From positions 1 through 5,688 of the forward strand of contig DASYQV010000344.1 of NCBI GenBank assembly GCA_036005125.1: a DNA stretch of 5,688 bases, in the 5' to 3' direction. The notes beneath the pieces were generated by a model. That model worked only from the letters and a program-made list of their open reading frames with translations, had not been told where the DNA came from and did no database searches. How positions within the stretch are numbered: the stretch's first letter is position 1; the number at the start of each line of letters is the position of its first letter. The stretch is from DASYQV01 sp036005125 (GTDB taxonomy: Bacteria; Acidobacteriota; Vicinamibacteria; Vicinamibacterales; UBA2999). The translations under genes and the position numbers were made by a program. Positions 1-5,688 of this stretch are shown here, one piece after another.

Positions 1-680
1 AGAGGACGCAGAGACGATCTGAAACGCCGAGGGCGCCGAGGACGCCGAGAAATTTTCCAGGAAGACGTTCGGCGAGCTCGGCGTTTGAAATCGTCCCCGG
101 CGACGCTCCGCTCCCCGCGCCCGGTGCCGCGGACGGGTCCGAAAAGAGGACGCAGAGACGATCTGAAACGCCGAGGGCGCCGAGGACGCCGAGAAATTTT
201 CCAGGAAGACGTTCGGCGACCTCGGCGTTGAAATCGTCCCCGGCGACCTCCGCTCCCTGCGCCCGGTGCCGCGAACGGGTCCGAAAAGAGGACGCGGAGA
301 CGATCTGAAACGCCGAGGGCGCAGAGGACGCCGAGAAATTTTCCAGGAAGACGTTCGGCGAGCTCGGCGAGCTCGGCGTTTGAAATCGTCCCCGGCGACC
401 TCCGCTCCCCGCGCCCGGTGCCGCGGACGGGCCCGAAAAGAGGACGCAGAGACGATCTGAAACGCCGAGGGCGCCGAGGACACCGAGAAATTCCAGCAAG
501 ATGCTCGGCGATCTCGGCGAGCTCGGCGTTTGAATCGTCCCCGGCGACCTCCGCTCCCCGCGCCCGGTGCCGCGAACGGGTCCGAAAAGAAGACGCAGAG
601 ACGATCTGAAACGCCGAGGGCGCCGACGACGCCGAGAAATTTTCCAGGAAGGCTGTTGGCGTTTGAAATCGTCGCGGGCG
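1..680. repeat. Tandem array of 142-152 bp units with internal inverted repeats
   Basis: Units begin at 1, 145, 287, 439 and 588, each opening with agaggacgc or a close variant. Lengths are 144, 142, 152 and 149 bp, and the last unit is cut off near 680. The units are nearly identical: most differences are single bases, 1-2 base indels, and one 9-bp insertion of the type gagctcggc in units 3 and 4. Each unit has an AT-rich centre (aaattttccagg) flanked by cgccgag copies on the left and ctcggcg copies on the right, followed by a GC-rich spacer ending near gggtccgaaa. The array begins in phase with the window, so it probably extends further left. Open frames crossing it are shadows, because unit lengths do not keep a constant reading frame. 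The function is unknown: it could be a minisatellite, an array of structured RNA or protein-binding sites, or a locally amplified interspersed repeat. Confidence 0.93.
299..390. repeat. Long imperfect inverted repeat (hairpin/cruciform) in repeat unit 3
   Basis: The 37-nt left arm (299-335) begins gacgatctgaaacgccgag, and the right arm (354-390) ends ctcggcgtttgaaatcgtc. By hand alignment about 29-30 of 37 positions pair, around an 18-nt AT-rich loop. The same structure occurs at 13-49 with 68-95 (unit 1), 157-193 with 212-238 (unit 2) and 451-487 with 504-539 (unit 4). It is degraded in unit 5 (600-636 with 656-673). Units 1 and 2 have only two right-arm heptamers against three on the left, so part of their left arm is unpaired. 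Whether it forms in DNA, in RNA, or not at all cannot be told from the sequence. Confidence 0.85.
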
Positions 681-888
681 TTCTCGGCCGCCTCCGCGTC
701 CTCCCGGCTCACACGAAGACCGCCGACCTCGCGGTCGTTCATCAGCGAATCTCCAGCGACGCGGGTGTGTCGCGTTCCAGTTCGTCACCAATGGAAGCGT
801 ACGATCGTTTCTCGGTCAATCTGAAAAGCGCAGTGACGAGATCGGAGACGCGCTAGAATCGCTCAACGGTTCGTCCATTCAGTCTGGA
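681..888. other. Intergenic leader without a recognisable gene
   Basis: This roughly 200-base stretch lies between the repeat array and the first gene. The repeat homology ends around 673-680. I find no convincing coding sequence, tRNA-like structure or repeat here. Small open frames that cross it start inside the repeat array and have no ribosome binding site. It probably carries the promoter of the gene cluster that starts at 913. Confidence 0.6.
833..859 (+). promoter_or_regulatory. Candidate sigma-70-like promoter for the barrel/kinase-like cluster
   Basis: The hexamer tagaat (854-859) matches the -10 consensus at five of six positions. Upstream, gtgacg (833-838) matches the -35 consensus at four of six, but the spacer is only 15 bp, shorter than the usual 16-18. 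Location about 50 bases before the chosen start is reasonable. This is a visual match only, and promoters outside model organisms vary, so confidence is low. Confidence 0.25.
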
Positions 889-898
889 ATGCCGGTTC

Positions 899-907
899 GG
901 AAGGTGG
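899..907 (+). promoter_or_regulatory. Ribosome binding site deciding the ATG at 913
   Basis: The purine-rich ggaaggtgg lies five bases before the ATG at 913 (eight bases if the aagg core is counted). No comparable sequence precedes the in-frame ATG at 889. This supports starting the outer-membrane protein at 913, which also places a typical short basic N-region in front of its signal-peptide core. Confidence 0.6.
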
Positions 908-912
908 TATCG

Positions 913-2127
913 ATGCGCAGTGTTGGAATGTGGAGGGCCTTCACGGTGATCGCCCTGGTCGCTGGATCCGCGACGTCTGTCGTCGCGCAGGAGCCTGAGG
1001 CAACGACGCGAGAGGCGGCCGTCGAGCAGGCGCAGGCCGAGAAGGTCAAGACCCTGCACCCGTACGTCCCGGGCAGGTCGGAAGCGCTGATGCACAGGGT
1101 CGAGGACATCATGGTCAACGGAGTCCCGAGCTGGCACCCGTTCTTCACCAGTGCGTACCCGGGCGGTGGCTTCACGCTCGGCGCCGGTTACGCGCACCAT
1201 GTGAGCCCGTACAACATGGTGGATGTGCGCGGCAGCTACACGGTCCTGGGCTACAAGCGACTCGAAGCGGAGTTCACCGCACCGCGTCTGTTCCACCGCC
1301 GCGCCTCGCTGTCTCTGCTCGGTGGCTGGCGCGAAGCGACACAGGCAGCCTTCTACGGAATCGGGACGGACACGTCGAAAAACGCCCGCACGAGCTACGA
1401 TTTCCAACAGCCGTACGGGTCGGCAACCTTCACGCTCTGGCCGACGCGCCGTTTGTTGGTGCTGCGCGGAGGTGCAGAGCTGTCCCGGTGGTCGCAGCGA
1501 CCGGGCCAGGGGAATTTTCCATCGGTCGAGACCGTTTACGCGCCTGGAACCCTGCCCGGCCTCGGCGCCGAAGTCACGTATGCGCACTCCCAAGGCACTG
1601 TCGGGTTCGACTGGCGCACCTCACCCGGCTATTCCCGACGCGGGGGCTTCTACGGTGTCACGCTGCACGATTACACCGACCCGGACGAGGAGTTCGGCTT
1701 CCGGCAGGTCGAGTACGAAGCGATCCAGCATTTTCCGATCCTGCGCGAGGCGTGGGTAATATCGCTCCGCGGCCTGGCTCACACCACGTTCAACAAGAAC
1801 GGTCAGCAGATCCCGTTCTTCATGTTGCCCTCGCTCGGAAGTGGATCCACGCTGCGGGGGTTCGACAGCCACCGCTTCCGCGACCAGAACAGTCTGCTCC
1901 TTCAGGCGGAGTGGCGCATGATGGTCAACCGCTTCATCGATACGGCAGTGTTCTACGACGCGGGAAAAGTCACCGCGAGCCGGTCGGATCTCGATTTCAA
2001 CGGGCTGAAGAGCGACTACGGCGTCGGGGTGCGTTTCCACGGACCATTTATAACGCCACTGCGCGTCGAGGTGGCGAACAGCCGCGAGGGCCTGTCCCTC
2101 ATCTTCGTGACGTCCCCGACCTTCTGA
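913..2127 (+). CDS. POTRA-less Omp85-type (BamA/TamA-like) outer-membrane beta-barrel protein
   Basis: The 404-residue product starts with a signal peptide: basic N-region, hydrophobic core at about residues 9-22, and likely cleavage after VVA at residue 25. A roughly 50-residue linker follows, then a glycine- and aromatic-rich barrel from about residue 75 to the end. Omp85-type marks are FYGIG (residues 147-151), the loop-6 signature LRGF (314-317) within GSTLRGFDSHRFRD, followed by a strand with alternating hydrophobic residues, then VFYDAGKV, and a C-terminal phenylalanine as used for recognition by the BAM machinery. There is no room for POTRA domains, so it is not BamA itself. It resembles POTRA-lacking members of the superfamily, whose roles are poorly known; assembly or export of a surface molecule is possible. 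ATG 889 is an alternative start adding eight residues. The stop lies 11 bases before the next gene, suggesting one transcript. Class is fairly sure; function is unknown. Confidence 0.85.
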   Translation: MRSVGMWRAFTVIALVAGSATSVVAQEPEATTREAAVEQAQAEKVKTLHPYVPGRSEALMHRVEDIMVNGVPSWHPFFTSAYPGGGFTLGAGYAHHVSPYNMVDVRGSYTVLGYKRLEAEFTAPRLFHRRASLSLLGGWREATQAAFYGIGTDTSKNARTSYDFQQPYGSATFTLWPTRRLLVLRGGAELSRWSQRPGQGNFPSVETVYAPGTLPGLGAEVTYAHSQGTVGFDWRTSPGYSRRGGFYGVTLHDYTDPDEEFGFRQVEYEAIQHFPILREAWVISLRGLAHTTFNKNGQQIPFFMLPSLGSGSTLRGFDSHRFRDQNSLLLQAEWRMMVNRFIDTAVFYDAGKVTASRSDLDFNGLKSDYGVGVRFHGPFITPLRVEVANSREGLSLIFVTSPTF

Positions 2128-2138
2128 TACCGTCTGCC

Positions 2139-3845
2139 ATGTCCACCTCATCGTCCGCGTCACCGCTGCACCACGCCAGGCTCCTGATCCTTCTGGTCGC
2201 CGCGCTCGGCGTGTTCGCCGGCGTCGTCTCGACGAAAGGCCCCCGCTTCTACCCGGACGATCCGATCGCACGCGAACCGGAGTCCCAGGACGCGTCGAAG
2301 GCGCAGCGGTATGAGATTGGCTCGCTGTACGAGATGTCCTACAACCTCTTCGTCACGTCGGGCTACAAGCCTTCGGGCTTGCGCGCGCAGAGCATCAACA
2401 CGATTGACGAGGTGCCGGACTCGAGCTGGTTCACGAACCGGATTGGCTCGATCCCGGTGACAGCGGCCGAGATCGCGCGCGGCCCGATTCTCGGAGCTCC
2501 ACCTGACCCATCGCGGTGGGTGCTCATCAGGGAGAAGACGTCAGGCGTCCATCCGGGCTTCACGGCGAGGGATGCCAAAGGCGAGACGTGGTTCCTGGAA
2601 TTCGATCCCCCGTACTTCCCGGAAGGGGCGACAGGAGCGGTCGTGGTCGCCACAAAGATCTTCTGGGCGTTCGGCTACAACCAGGTGGAATCGTTTCTGA
2701 CAACGTTCGATCCGAACCGCGTGGAAATCGACCCCAAGGCAACGGTCCGTCGCCCGTCCGGCGCGAGAACGAGGTTCTCGCGGGATGATATGAACGCGAT
2801 CCTCGAAAACGTCGCGCGAAACGCGGACGGGACGTATCGTGTCATCGCCGGCCGGCTGATTCCAGGCAAGATCCTGGGCGGCTTCCTGTATGCCGGCACG
2901 CGTCCCGATGATCCCAACGACGTCATCCCGCACGAGCACCGGCGCGAGCTGCGCGCGTTACGGGTCTTCGGTGCGTGGACGAACCTCACAGATCTGAAGG
3001 CGGCGAATACGCTTGACTCGCTCGTCACGGAGAATGGTCGCTCGATCGTCAAGCACTATCTGCAGGACGTGGGCTCGACATTCGGCATGTGCAACGATCT
3101 TTATGAATGGGATCTCAGTTGGGAGCATTTTTACCAGGCGGATACGACGCGGCGGCGCCTCTTTTCCTTCGGCTTTGCGCTGAGCCCGTGGCAGACGGTC
3201 CACTACGTCGAGTATCCGTCGATCGGCAAGTTCGAGGGAGACCGGTTCGATCCCCGAACGTGGCGGCCGCAGACACCGACGACCGCGTATATCGAGTTGC
3301 GTGACGATGATGCGTTCTGGGCAGCGCGACGGGTGGCGGCGTTCACCGACGATTTGATCAGGGCCGCCGTCCACACCGGACAGTACAGCGACCCGATGGC
3401 GGAAAAATACCTCGGAGACGTGCTGATCAAGCGCCGCGACAAGATCAAGAGCATTTATCTGACCGCCGTGAACCCTGTCGTCGCCCCGCGTCTCGACACG
3501 AACGGCCGGTTGACGTTCGAAAACGCGGCATTCGCGGCGGGCGTTGCGAGCGGCCCGGCAACATACCGCACCTCCTGGTTTCGCTTCGACAACGCGACGG
3601 GTGAGACGCAACCGCTCTCAGAGACCCAGAGCCCGACGACGACGGTCGAGGTCCCACGCGGCCTGCCGACCACATCCGGCAGCTTCGTGAGAGTGGATAT
3701 CTCAGTGGAGAGCGAGGGACACCCGACGTGGCGGAGGCCGATCCAGACCTACTTCCGCCGCGACGGTCAAGGCTGGGCGCTCGTGGGCCTGGAGCGGTTG
3801 CCCGAAAAACTCTCGACCGATCCAGCGGTCCAGAAGACGCGCTGA
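2139..3845 (+). CDS. Uncharacterised anchored or exported protein with kinase-like motifs
   Basis: The 568-residue product has a hydrophobic stretch at residues 14-30 (LLILLVAALGVFAGVV) that could be a signal peptide or N-terminal anchor. It has no lipobox cysteine and no clear A-x-A site. The rest is soluble, so it is probably periplasmic. The middle suggests a kinase-like fold: WFLEFDPP (151-158) followed by a helix ending AFGYNQVE (177-184), then HRRELRALRVFGAW (267-280), D285-L-K287-A-A-N290 resembling a catalytic loop, and KHYLQDVGSTFG (305-316) whose D310-V-G312 is placed like a kinase DFG motif. The C-terminal third (about 440-568) contains beta-rich segments. The reading frame stays open far upstream, but ATG 2139 is chosen because the hydrophobic segment begins just after it and it follows the barrel stop by 11 bases. 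No good Shine-Dalgarno is visible, so translation may be coupled to the barrel gene. I do not recognise a named family with certainty; the kinase relation is inferred from motifs. Confidence 0.85.
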   Translation: MSTSSSASPLHHARLLILLVAALGVFAGVVSTKGPRFYPDDPIAREPESQDASKAQRYEIGSLYEMSYNLFVTSGYKPSGLRAQSINTIDEVPDSSWFTNRIGSIPVTAAEIARGPILGAPPDPSRWVLIREKTSGVHPGFTARDAKGETWFLEFDPPYFPEGATGAVVVATKIFWAFGYNQVESFLTTFDPNRVEIDPKATVRRPSGARTRFSRDDMNAILENVARNADGTYRVIAGRLIPGKILGGFLYAGTRPDDPNDVIPHEHRRELRALRVFGAWTNLTDLKAANTLDSLVTENGRSIVKHYLQDVGSTFGMCNDLYEWDLSWEHFYQADTTRRRLFSFGFALSPWQTVHYVEYPSIGKFEGDRFDPRTWRPQTPTTAYIELRDDDAFWAARRVAAFTDDLIRAAVHTGQYSDPMAEKYLGDVLIKRRDKIKSIYLTAVNPVVAPRLDTNGRLTFENAAFAAGVASGPATYRTSWFRFDNATGETQPLSETQSPTTTVEVPRGLPTTSGSFVRVDISVESEGHPTWRRPIQTYFRRDGQGWALVGLERLPEKLSTDPAVQKTR

Positions 3846-3882
3846 TCGAGCGGCGCTCGCCTGCGAATTCGTTGTCGACGTG

Positions 3883-3891
3883 TAAAGGAGG
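3883..3891 (+). promoter_or_regulatory. Strong Shine-Dalgarno sequence of the GlcG/HbpS-like gene
   Basis: The sequence taaaggagg is close to a perfect anti-Shine-Dalgarno match and ends 11 bases before the ATG at 3903, a slightly long but workable spacing. It is much stronger than anything seen in front of the two upstream genes, which suggests independent and higher translation of the small downstream protein. Confidence 0.8.
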
Positions 3892-3902
3892 CTCGAACGC
3901 CA

Positions 3903-4331
3903 ATGGCAGTCACCGTCACCGGCTACGGTTCACCGATCACGCTCGAGAACGCCCGGAGGGCCGTTGCGGGGGCGCTTGCCGAAGCCGCACGCAACGAGTG
4001 GACAATGGCGGCCGCCGTTGTCGATCCCGCCGGGATTCTGGTGTGCTTCGAAAAGATGGATGATACGCAGACCGGCAGCGCTCAGGTGGCGCTCGACAAG
4101 GCGCGTTCGGCAGCGCTGTTCAAGCGCCCAACCAAAGCGTTTCAAGACGTCCTCGCTGCTGGGGCAGAGGGCCTCCGCGTCCTGCGGCTCACCGGCGCGA
4201 TCCCGGTGGACGGGGGCGTTCCCCTCGTGGCTCAGGGAAAGATCGTCGGGGCGATTGGCGTGTCGGGTGGAGCAAGCGATCAGGACGGGCAATGCGCCAG
4301 GGCTGGCGCTGATGCGATCAGTCGAGCGTGA
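3903..4331 (+). CDS. GlcG/HbpS-type heme-binding family protein (DUF336)
   Basis: The 142-residue product matches the usual length and layout of the GlcG/HbpS family. It opens with a helix (TLENARRAVAGALAEA, about 13-28). The core strand and turn follow (AAAVVDPAGILVCFEKMDD, about 36-54), then the helix carrying ALDKARSAALFKRPTKAF (63-80), and the family's C-terminal block with GGVPLVAQGKIVGAIGVSGG (104-123) followed by DQDGQCARAGADA (126-138). There is no signal peptide, so it is probably cytoplasmic, unlike secreted HbpS of streptomycetes. Some relatives bind heme or cobalamin-type ligands, while GlcG itself sits in glycolate loci without a settled biochemical role, so no substrate is proposed. 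It lies 57 bases after the kinase-like gene with its own strong ribosome binding site; co-transcription is possible but no functional link is evident. Family assignment is confident. Confidence 0.92.
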   Translation: MAVTVTGYGSPITLENARRAVAGALAEAARNEWTMAAAVVDPAGILVCFEKMDDTQTGSAQVALDKARSAALFKRPTKAFQDVLAAGAEGLRVLRLTGAIPVDGGVPLVAQGKIVGAIGVSGGASDQDGQCARAGADAISRA

Positions 4332-4339
4332 AGGTTGCG

Positions 4340-4455
4340 GGCTCCAGGCTCCAGGCTTCGGGCCGCGCCTACATCTCTGGGTCGTAGATGCGGCCCAGTG
4401 CCGGGTCTGAAGACCCGGCCTACGCACGTCAAGCCGAAGCCCGTAGCCTGTAGCC
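4340..4455. repeat. Intergenic palindromic element with imperfect terminal inverted repeats
   Basis: Between the convergent genes, a 24-base left end (4340-4363, containing ctccagg twice followed by cttcgggc) is the imperfect reverse complement of 4432-4455 (containing gccgaagccc and gtagcctgtagcc). Hand alignment gives 19 of 24 matches. Inside sits a perfect GC-rich hairpin at 4400-4419 with further outer pairing. Each end also holds its own short direct repeat (ggctcca twice on the left, gtagcc twice on the right). This fits a small non-mobilised interspersed palindromic element of REP or MITE type. No transposase is present, and no target-site duplication was established. Confidence 0.6.
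4383..4424. terminator. Hairpin between convergent genes, possible bidirectional terminator
   Basis: A perfect 8-bp stem, gccgggtc (4400-4407) and gacccggc (4412-4419), closes a tgaa loop. Outer pairing of cgtag (4383-4387) with ctacg (4420-4424) encloses it, leaving a 12-nt bulge on the left side. It lies about 50 bases from the ends of two genes that converge on it, where a terminator is expected. There is no T-run on either side, so it is not a classical intrinsic terminator; it could still stabilise 3' ends or simply be part of the repeat element. Confidence 0.45.
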
Positions 4456-4460
4456 GGTTC

Positions 4461-5612
4461 CTAGGCAGGTGACAGCATCGGGATCTCGAAATCCGTCGAG
4501 ACGATGCTGAGCTCGGGCGATCGCGCCAGATCGATTTCGTGCGGCGTTATCAGCGCGCCGGAGGGATCCGCGATGACGCGGACCACCGGGAGCGTCACGG
4601 ATTCCTGACGTACTTCCTTGACGAGTCCGCAGTGGCCGTTGGAGAGCACCACGCGGGTGCCCGGCGGGTACGGCGCGACGAATGCCCGGAAGACATCCAC
4701 GACTTCAGGATCGAAGTCCTGACCTCCGCGTCCCACGATGAAGTCGTAGCCTTCGTGCGTCGCCCAGGCCTTGCGGTAATCGCGATCGGACGTGAGCGCG
4801 TCGAACACATCCGCCACGGCCGCGATACGGGCAAACTGGTGGATGTCCTGCCCCGCCTGGTTGTCGGGGTAGCCGCCCCCACACCATTTTTCGTGGTGCG
4901 ACCGGACGACCGCGCGCGACAGAGGGCTGATCGAGTCTGCCTTCCGAAGCATCTGGAACCCGTGCATCGGGTGGCTCCGCACGACCTTCCACTCGTCCTC
5001 GGTCAGCGGTCCAGGCTTGCGCAGGATTTCCTGCGGCACCGCCAGCTTGCCGATATCGTGGAGCAGCAGTCCGACGCCGAGCGCAACCAGGCGATCGTCG
5101 ATGCCGTCGAGGCGCCGCTTGCCCTTGACGTCAATCCAGCCGTACTTGCCCATCACCCGCATTCCGAGCGACAGACCGAGCGTCGTGACAGCGAGCGAGT
5201 GACTCAGCGTGTAACCGTCGGCATTGGCCAGATCGTTGAGCGCGAGCGCCGAGTGGATGTTCCTGGAGATGTCCCGGACGATCAGCTCCGCCACATCGTT
5301 CATCTCACGAACGATGTCGTCGGACAGCTCCTCGCCGCGCGGCATCGCTCGAGAGACGCTGCGGAAGGCGTCGCGAATCGCGGCCGTCGCGCGCCGTTTG
5401 GTGGTTTCCTCCAGCATCTCCAGCGGCTCGATACCCTCCGAGATCCCGTCGTCGATCCAGACCGAGGTGATGCCGGCCCGCTGCAGCGCCTTTCGGTAGC
5501 TGTCTGACACACGGACCCCTGCGCGCAGCAGCGCCAGTGCGTCAGGCCCCCCGTAGATATCCCGGCCGAGCCGGTCGCCCGTTCTTAATTCCCCAATGGT
5601 TACGCGTCTCAT
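4461..5612 (-). CDS. HD-GYP domain protein, probable cyclic di-GMP phosphodiesterase
   Basis: The 383-residue product has three parts. Residues 1-55 form an N-terminal domain like those often preceding HD-GYP domains (TIGELRTGDRLGRDIY, then GITSVWID). Residues about 120-312 are the HD-GYP domain, with H138, H185-D186-I-G-K189, H214-P-M-H-G218, H239-H240-E241, G247-Y248-P249 and D268-V-F-D271-A-L. A C-terminal segment (about 313-375, PPGTRVVLSNG...) is also common in such proteins. All main metal-binding and signature residues appear present, so hydrolysis of cyclic di-GMP is likely. The usual HHExxDGxGYP reads HHEKWCGGGYP, with Cys244 in place of Asp. There are no receiver, GGDEF or membrane segments, so it should be cytoplasmic; the N-terminal domain may be the sensor or partner site. 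No alternative in-frame ATG, GTG or TTG occurs upstream within the window. The start shares four bases (ATGA) with a possible upstream frame. Confidence 0.93.
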   Translation of the reverse strand: MRRVTIGELRTGDRLGRDIYGGPDALALLRAGVRVSDSYRKALQRAGITSVWIDDGISEGIEPLEMLEETTKRRATAAIRDAFRSVSRAMPRGEELSDDIVREMNDVAELIVRDISRNIHSALALNDLANADGYTLSHSLAVTTLGLSLGMRVMGKYGWIDVKGKRRLDGIDDRLVALGVGLLLHDIGKLAVPQEILRKPGPLTEDEWKVVRSHPMHGFQMLRKADSISPLSRAVVRSHHEKWCGGGYPDNQAGQDIHQFARIAAVADVFDALTSDRDYRKAWATHEGYDFIVGRGGQDFDPEVVDVFRAFVAPYPPGTRVVLSNGHCGLVKEVRQESVTLPVVRVIADPSGALITPHEIDLARSPELSIVSTDFEIPMLSPA

Positions 5613-5688
5613 TTTCCGAGTGCCGGTCTCATCAGCCGATGCAGGCGGACGAAGTGCTCCTTCACTGACACAAATCGGCCACCCCGCG
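5609..5688 (-). CDS. Possible 3' end of an upstream gene, cut by the window edge
   Basis: Reading leftwards from the window edge, one minus-strand frame stays open for 25 codons and ends in a TGA that overlaps the HD-GYP start codon as ATGA. The end of the peptide would be SVKEHFVRLHRLMRPALGK, a basic and probably helical tail. Four-base ATGA overlaps are typical of co-translated operon genes, and the HD-GYP gene has only a weak Shine-Dalgarno of its own. The stretch is too short to identify a family, and an open frame of this size can arise by chance in GC-rich DNA. Confidence 0.35.
   Translation of the reverse strand, partial: RGGRFVSVKEHFVRLHRLMRPALGK

Noticed and set aside
1..680. CRISPR array
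   Set aside because: The whole 142-152 bp unit is conserved, with no short repeats alternating with unique spacers.
266..856. Several arginine-rich open frames across the repeat array, such as 266-460, 418-609 and 530-856
   Set aside because: They repeat the tandem unit in translation, start at the same repeated atg-containing motif region without a ribosome binding site, and shift frame between units because unit lengths differ.
853..1593. 246-codon minus-strand open frame opposite the barrel gene
   Set aside because: Its translation is low-complexity and arginine-rich with no domain, whereas the plus strand encodes a clear signal peptide and barrel. It is a GC-rich antisense shadow.
1488..2138. 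Upstream extension of the kinase-like protein reading frame to 1488
   Set aside because: The extension lies within the barrel gene in another frame and gives arginine-, proline- and histidine-rich sequence. The hydrophobic N-terminus after ATG 2139 fits a true start.
1621..2271. 216-codon minus-strand open frame
   Set aside because: It is antisense to the barrel C-terminus and the start of the next gene, with no recognisable domain and no start signals.
4340..4455. Insertion sequence
   Set aside because: There is no transposase coding capacity, and no target duplication could be established. It is at most a non-autonomous repeat.
4539..5507. 322-codon plus-strand open frame opposite the HD-GYP gene
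   Set aside because: The minus strand carries the complete HD-GYP motif set. The plus-strand frame is a histidine- and arginine-rich mirror product typical of GC-rich antisense frames.

Overview
The window is high-GC bacterial DNA with Gram-negative (diderm) features: an outer-membrane beta-barrel gene, a membrane-anchored or exported protein gene and an HD-GYP signalling gene. The style of the intergenic repeats (cgccgag nonamers, gtagcc/ggctcc runs, a gccgggtc...gacccggc hairpin) and the BamA-like barrel followed by a large uncharacterised exported protein remind me of Acidobacteriota, perhaps Vicinamibacteria. That placement is an inference from memory, not from a search.

Layout. Positions 1-680 hold a tandem array of four complete units and one partial unit of about 142-152 bp. 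The array starts in phase with the window edge and probably continues leftwards. Each unit contains a long imperfect inverted repeat built from a 9-bp sub-repeat. I see no gene in it: unit lengths are not all multiples of three. Positions 681-912 are a non-repetitive leader with a weak promoter candidate and a Shine-Dalgarno sequence. Three plus-strand genes follow. They are a short Omp85-type (BamA/TamA-like) beta-barrel without POTRA domains (913-2127), a 568-residue anchored or exported protein of unknown function with kinase-like D-x-K-x-x-N and D-x-G motifs (2139-3845), and a small GlcG/HbpS-type (DUF336) heme-binding-family protein (3903-4331). The first two are 11 bases apart and are very likely one transcript. 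The third is 57 bases downstream and has its own strong ribosome binding site.

Positions 4332-4460 separate convergent genes and contain imperfect terminal inverted repeats around a perfect GC-rich hairpin, either a small interspersed repeat element or a bidirectional terminator. On the minus strand, 4461-5612 encodes an HD-GYP phosphodiesterase-type protein, probably acting on cyclic di-GMP. Its start overlaps the stop of a possible upstream reading frame that runs off the right edge (5609-5688).

Functionally, the barrel and kinase-like protein look like a cell-envelope pair whose job cannot be read from the sequence. The GlcG-like and HD-GYP genes have no obvious link to them beyond position. 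The most unusual elements are the hairpin-bearing tandem array and the kinase-like envelope protein.
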